In this document: piece after piece, positions 6,573 through 9,256 of the stretch
Layout: every line of letters begins with the position of its first letter
Position numbering within the stretch: position 1 is the stretch's first letter
Assembly (NCBI GenBank): GCA_020442235.1
Contig: JAGRKQ010000057.1
Coordinates: 1 to 9,256 of the forward strand
DNA length: 9,256 bases
From: Hyphomicrobiaceae bacterium
Lineage (GTDB): Bacteria; Pseudomonadota; Alphaproteobacteria; Rhizobiales; MH13
Direction of reading: 5' to 3'
The notes under the pieces: generated by a model
What the model was told of the DNA's origin: nothing
Databases searched by the model: none
The model's input: only the letters and a program-made list of their open reading frames with translations
Made by a program: the position numbers and the translations under genes

Positions 6573-6694
6573 AGCGACCTGCCGTCCGATCCCCCATCAT
6601 CGACGGCCTGCCCCGAATAAGGGTCGCTTGCAGGACCGGTTCCCCAACCGCAGCCTGCCTCAAGAGGCCAGCCGCCGGCTGGCCTCTTTTCTTT
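6573..6694 (+). ncRNA. Candidate structured small RNA or 3'-UTR RNA ending at a terminator
   Basis: This stretch has no convincing gene but folds into consecutive stems on the plus strand. An outer stem pairs AGCGACC (6573-6579) with GGTCGCT (6622-6628). It encloses a hairpin of GCCGTC-C-GAT (6581-6590) with ATC-GACGGC (6599-6607) and loop CCCCCATC. A second hairpin pairs GCAGG (6630-6634) with CCTGC (6654-6658) and CGGTT (6637-6641) with AACCG (6646-6650), with loop CCCC. The third is the Rho-independent terminator (6662-6688). Two exposed C-rich loops and a GCCCCG linker are the sort of surface by which rhizobial small RNAs pair with G-rich ribosome sites. I see no clear promoter; AT-rich GTAAGTATTTTTA (6561-6573) lies just upstream. 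It might instead be released from the dioxygenase mRNA. I cannot assign a known RNA family. Confidence 0.4.
6662..6694 (+). terminator. Rho-independent terminator between the dioxygenase and hisG
   Basis: AAGAGGCCAGCC (6662-6673) pairs perfectly with GGCTGGCCTCTT (6677-6688) over 12 bp with a GCC loop, followed by TTCTTT on the plus strand. It ends rightward transcription from the dioxygenase or from the candidate RNA. Read on the minus strand, the same stem is followed only by TTGAGG after hisG, so it is a weaker terminator in that direction. It starts 132 bases after the dioxygenase stop and ends 20 bases before the hisG stop. Confidence 0.88.
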
Positions 6695-6713
6695 GCGACC
6701 AATAAAGGCGCAT

Positions 6714-7685
6714 TCAGCCGCCGAGCTGACGCAGGATGTCGGTGATTTCCGGCGAACGCGCTTCGACCACATAATCCAGCCGGCCGACGGTGACGGTCTC
6801 CGCGCCGACCTGCTTCAGCCATTCCACCGCATCCCAAAGCTCGCCGGCCGGCACATGCAGAGTCAGAACCCCGCCGCCGCCGACAGCCCCGAAGGGCGCG
6901 CGGGCGCCGAAGCGTTCCATCGCCTGACGGGCGACGCGGGCCTGATCGGCGACCGTCGTCTTGACCTCGCGCAGGTCGCGGGCGCGTGCTTCGGCGGCGA
7001 TGCGCTCCAGAATGATCTGGAGCGCGGCGCGGGTGCCTTCGGTCCAGTCAGCCATGCGCGAGGCGACGAGATGCGCCTGGCTTTTCAGGATGATCCCGTC
7101 TTCCAGGATCTTGAGGTTGTTGGCGGCGAGCGTCGCACCGGTCGTGGTGATGTCGACGATGAGATCGGCGGCGCCCGATGCGGGGGCGCCTTCCGTCGCG
7201 CCGAGGCTTTCCACGATGCGGTAATCGGCAATGCCGTGATGGGCGAACCAGGCCCGCGTCAGGCGCACATATTTGGTGGCGACCCGCAGCCGCCGGCCAT
7301 GGCGCAGCCGGTAGCCGGCCGCAACCTCGTCGAGATCGTCCATGCGGCGCACGTCGATCCAGGACTGCGGCACGGCAACGACCACATCGGCATGGCCGAA
7401 GCCGAGCGGCGACAGCGGCAGCACGGCGGGCTTCGGATCGGGGATCTGCTCGTGGATGAGATCGAGCCCGGTGACGCCGAGATGCACCGTGCCGTTCGCC
7501 AGTTCGCGGGCAATCTCGGATGCCGACAGCCAGGCAACCTCGACACCGGGCACGCCCTTGAGGCTGCCGCGATAATCGCGCGCGCCGCCGGCCTTCTGGA
7601 AGGTCAGCCCGGCGCGGCCGAAGAAGTCCGCCGTATTGTCCTGAAGCCGCCCCTTGGAGGGAATGGCGAGGATGAGATGGGTCAT
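6714..7685 (-). CDS. hisG: ATP phosphoribosyltransferase catalytic subunit HisG (extended form)
   Basis: HisG joins ATP and PRPP to give phosphoribosyl-ATP, the first committed step of histidine synthesis, in the cytoplasm. The 323-residue protein starts [14 protein letters not shown] (the conserved family start) and shows [12 protein letters not shown] (54-65), LGVTGLDL (69-76), [11 protein letters not shown] (96-106), [18 protein letters not shown] (158-175) and the PRPP loop [10 protein letters not shown] (177-186). The catalytic part ends near residue 213. A further 110 residues follow. Near their end, [21 protein letters not shown] (about 276-296) resembles the second half of the regulatory C-terminal domain of long-form HisG. 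HisG proteins that work with HisZ are usually short, near 210-230 residues, so the extension is unusual. The start ATG overlaps the hisZ stop (ATGA) and has GAGGA 8 bases upstream, so translation should be coupled to hisZ. Histidine feedback is expected but not visible in the DNA. Confidence 0.95.
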   Translation of the reverse strand: MTHLILAIPSKGRLQDNTADFFGRAGLTFQKAGGARDYRGSLKGVPGVEVAWLSASEIARELANGTVHLGVTGLDLIHEQIPDPKPAVLPLSPLGFGHADVVVAVPQSWIDVRRMDDLDEVAAGYRLRHGRRLRVATKYVRLTRAWFAHHGIADYRIVESLGATEGAPASGAADLIVDITTTGATLAANNLKILEDGIILKSQAHLVASRMADWTEGTRAALQIILERIAAEARARDLREVKTTVADQARVARQAMERFGARAPFGAVGGGGVLTLHVPAGELWDAVEWLKQVGAETVTVGRLDYVVEARSPEITDILRQLGG

Positions 7686-8791
7686 GGCTCGTTTCCTCGC
7701 GGCAGGCGGTCGATCCAGACGGCAGCGCCGATGGCCGGCACGGAGCGCCCGGCGCCGAGAAGCTCCATCAGCCGGTCGAAGCGGCCGCCGGAGACGGCGG
7801 GACCGGCCAGCACATCCTCGCGATTGCGGAACTCGAAGGCAAAGCCGGTGTAATAGTCGAGCCGCCCGCCATAGGCGCCGGAAAAGGTCATGGAGGCCAG
7901 ATCCATGCCGCGTTCGGCGCAGGCAGCAAGGCGCGCCTCCATCGCCGCAACGACATCGTCGATGGCGATGCCAGCCTCGCTCGCCAGCGCCACCACGGCT
8001 TCCGGGGCCTCGTTGAAGGGCACCTCCAGGGCCACCAGATCGCCGAGCACCTGAAGCGCCTCGCGCGACAGCGCCGGCGCGGCCATGCTCTCGGCCTTGT
8101 CGAGGAAGCGTTCGGCGATCTCGCCGGCGGTGCGCCCGCCGACTGCCTTGATACCGGCCAGCTGGATGAGGTCCTCCACGAGGGCGCGCGCGGCATCCGG
8201 CCCGCCGCCGCGAATGGCGGCCAGAAGTCCGGCCTCGCCGGCATCGCTGGCGCCGCAGGTTTCGGCGAGCGCCGTCACCGCCTCTTCCATGCGCGCGCGC
8301 TCGCCGACCGAACGGCGCAGGCGCCGCGCCTGATGTGCGGTAAGCCCGAGGCCGTCGCAGAAACGCTCCAGCACCGCCGTGTCGCCGATCGTCACCTTCG
8401 GGTGGATGAGACCGCCGGCGCGGGCGATGGACAGGGCCAGCGAAAGGATTTCGGCATCCGCCGCCTCGCGGTCGGTGCGGCCGATGCTTTCCACGCCCGC
8501 CTGAAGGAACTCGCCGGAATCGGTCGGGCGGTGGCGGAAGACCGGGCCGAGATAGCCGTAATTGGCGCGCCGGGCCGGATCGCCATTGTCGATGTGCTGG
8601 CGGCAGACGGGAATGGTCAGTTCCGGGCGCAGGCACAATTCGCGCCCGTCGGCGTCCTGCGTGGTGAAGAGGCGCGTGCGGATGTCCTCGCCGGCAAGGT
8701 CGAGGAAGACGTCGGCCGGTTGCAGGATCGGCGGATCGGAGAGGCGATAGCCCGCCGTCTCGATCAGCTGACGGATGGCAAGACGGCTCAT
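7682..8791 (-). CDS. hisZ: ATP phosphoribosyltransferase regulatory subunit HisZ
   Basis: HisZ is a catalytically inactive paralogue of the histidyl-tRNA synthetase core that binds HisG in a hetero-octamer and carries the histidine feedback response. The 369-residue protein keeps the class II synthetase fold: [20 protein letters not shown] (23-42), [13 protein letters not shown] (53-65), the motif-2-like [12 protein letters not shown] (78-89) followed by [12 protein letters not shown] (93-104), a [15 protein letters not shown] block, SGGRFDRL (334-341) and a degenerate motif 3 at [11 protein letters not shown] (353-363). It stops there and lacks the C-terminal anticodon-binding domain of HisS, as expected for HisZ and unlike a working synthetase. 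Its ATG overlaps the hisS stop in ATGA and has a strong AAGGGAGG ribosome site 6 bases upstream inside hisS. Its own stop overlaps the hisG start in the same way, which favours matched amounts of HisZ and HisG. Confidence 0.95.
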   Translation of the reverse strand: MSRLAIRQLIETAGYRLSDPPILQPADVFLDLAGEDIRTRLFTTQDADGRELCLRPELTIPVCRQHIDNGDPARRANYGYLGPVFRHRPTDSGEFLQAGVESIGRTDREAADAEILSLALSIARAGGLIHPKVTIGDTAVLERFCDGLGLTAHQARRLRRSVGERARMEEAVTALAETCGASDAGEAGLLAAIRGGGPDAARALVEDLIQLAGIKAVGGRTAGEIAERFLDKAESMAAPALSREALQVLGDLVALEVPFNEAPEAVVALASEAGIAIDDVVAAMEARLAACAERGMDLASMTFSGAYGGRLDYYTGFAFEFRNREDVLAGPAVSGGRFDRLMELLGAGRSVPAIGAAVWIDRLPRGNEP

Positions 8792-9256
8792 GCCGCGCCT
8801 CCCTTCTGGCGCTCAAGGAGCGCTGCGACCTCGGCGACGAGATCGGCCTCGGCGACCTCGAACTGGCCGGGGCGTTCCTCGCGCCAGGCCTCGTTGCTTT
8901 CGATGGCATCGGCCTGCCGGCGCCCCTCGATCAGGTCCTTGACCTGCACGATGGCCTTATCGCGCTCTTCCGAGCCCTGAATGATGGCAATCGGGGAGCC
9001 GCGCCGGTCGGCATATTTCAGCTGGTTGCCGAATTTCTTCGGGTTGCCCTGATACATCTCGGCGCGGATGCCGGCGTTGCGCAGCCTCTGCGTCATGCCC
9101 TGATAGCGCGCAAGGCTCTCAACATCGCGGTCCATGACGCAGACGACGACCGGGCCGGAAAGACCCGCCGTGCCGAGCTTGCCCAGGTTCTTCAAGGCGC
9201 TCATCAGCCGCGAGACGCCGATGGAAAAGCCGGTCGCCGGCACGTCCTGCCCGGTG
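8788..9256 (-). CDS. hisS: Histidyl-tRNA synthetase HisS, C-terminal part (5' end outside window)
   Basis: HisS attaches histidine to tRNA-His. Only the last 155 or so codons are present; the frame is open through the right edge, and the GTG at 9243 is an internal Val rather than a start. The fragment begins in class II motif 3 (GFSIGVSRL, 9231-9205), the ATP-binding motif at the end of the catalytic domain. The anticodon-binding domain follows, from VVVCVMDRD (about 9150) through [33 protein letters not shown] and VQVKDL to the C-terminus. The full anticodon domain separates it from the HisZ paralogue next door. Motif 3 has Ser in place of the Glu of the E. coli GFAMGLERL form. The gene ends in a 4-base ATGA overlap with hisZ, so it is the upstream visible member of a hisS-hisZ-hisG unit. 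Confidence 0.95.
   Translation of the reverse strand, partial: TGQDVPATGFSIGVSRLMSALKNLGKLGTAGLSGPVVVCVMDRDVESLARYQGMTQRLRNAGIRAEMYQGNPKKFGNQLKYADRRGSPIAIIQGSEERDKAIVQVKDLIEGRRQADAIESNEAWREERPGQFEVAEADLVAEVAALLERQKGGAA

Noticed and set aside
6693..7853. Plus-strand open frame of 386 codons opposite hisG and hisZ
   Set aside because: It is antisense to hisG/hisZ, begins inside the T-tract of the terminator and shows no family motif.
6714..8909. A hisG-frame reading of 731 codons that would look like a fusion protein extending through hisZ
   Set aside because: The HisG family start ([14 protein letters not shown]) lies at 7685 with a ribosome site and an ATGA overlap. The upstream part is just the out-of-frame shadow of hisZ.

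Overview
The window is GC-rich chromosomal DNA from an alphaproteobacterium, most probably in the Rhizobiales (Hyphomicrobiales). The protein types and the hisS-hisZ-hisG order point there; I cannot name a genus. Coding density is high, C or G dominates third codon positions, and I see no insertion sequence, phage gene, CRISPR array, tRNA or rRNA.

Left part, rightward: the 3' end of a groEL chaperonin gene (1-480) ends at a strong UUCG-loop terminator (508-535). It is followed by a two-gene opgG-opgH operon (706-4367) for osmoregulated periplasmic glucans. OpgH is the inner-membrane glucosyltransferase that makes the beta-1,2-glucan backbone. OpgG is the exported partner that handles the glucan in the periplasm. 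The two genes overlap by 13 bases.

Middle: a leftward Crp/Fnr-family regulator (4371-5054) converges on opgH with only 3 bases between stop codons. A divergent 182-base region separates it from a rightward small exported protein of unknown function (5237-5488). That region holds a near-consensus CRP-type palindrome (5151-5172). Next is a rightward two-domain VOC/glyoxalase-fold ring-cleaving dioxygenase (5597-6529), probably acting on hydroquinone-type compounds. Its 3' flank (6573-6694) folds into consecutive hairpins with C-rich loops and ends at a Rho-independent terminator, so it is a candidate small RNA or a structured 3' UTR.

Right part, leftward: hisS (cut by the window edge), hisZ and hisG are joined by two 4-base ATGA overlaps. 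HisG and HisZ together form the ATP phosphoribosyltransferase that starts histidine synthesis, and HisS charges tRNA-His. This HisG is longer than the short form that usually accompanies HisZ.

Most genes are well-known families. The less explained items are the structured RNA candidate, the CRP-like operator with a matching recognition helix, the extended HisG beside HisZ, and the small secreted two-cysteine protein.
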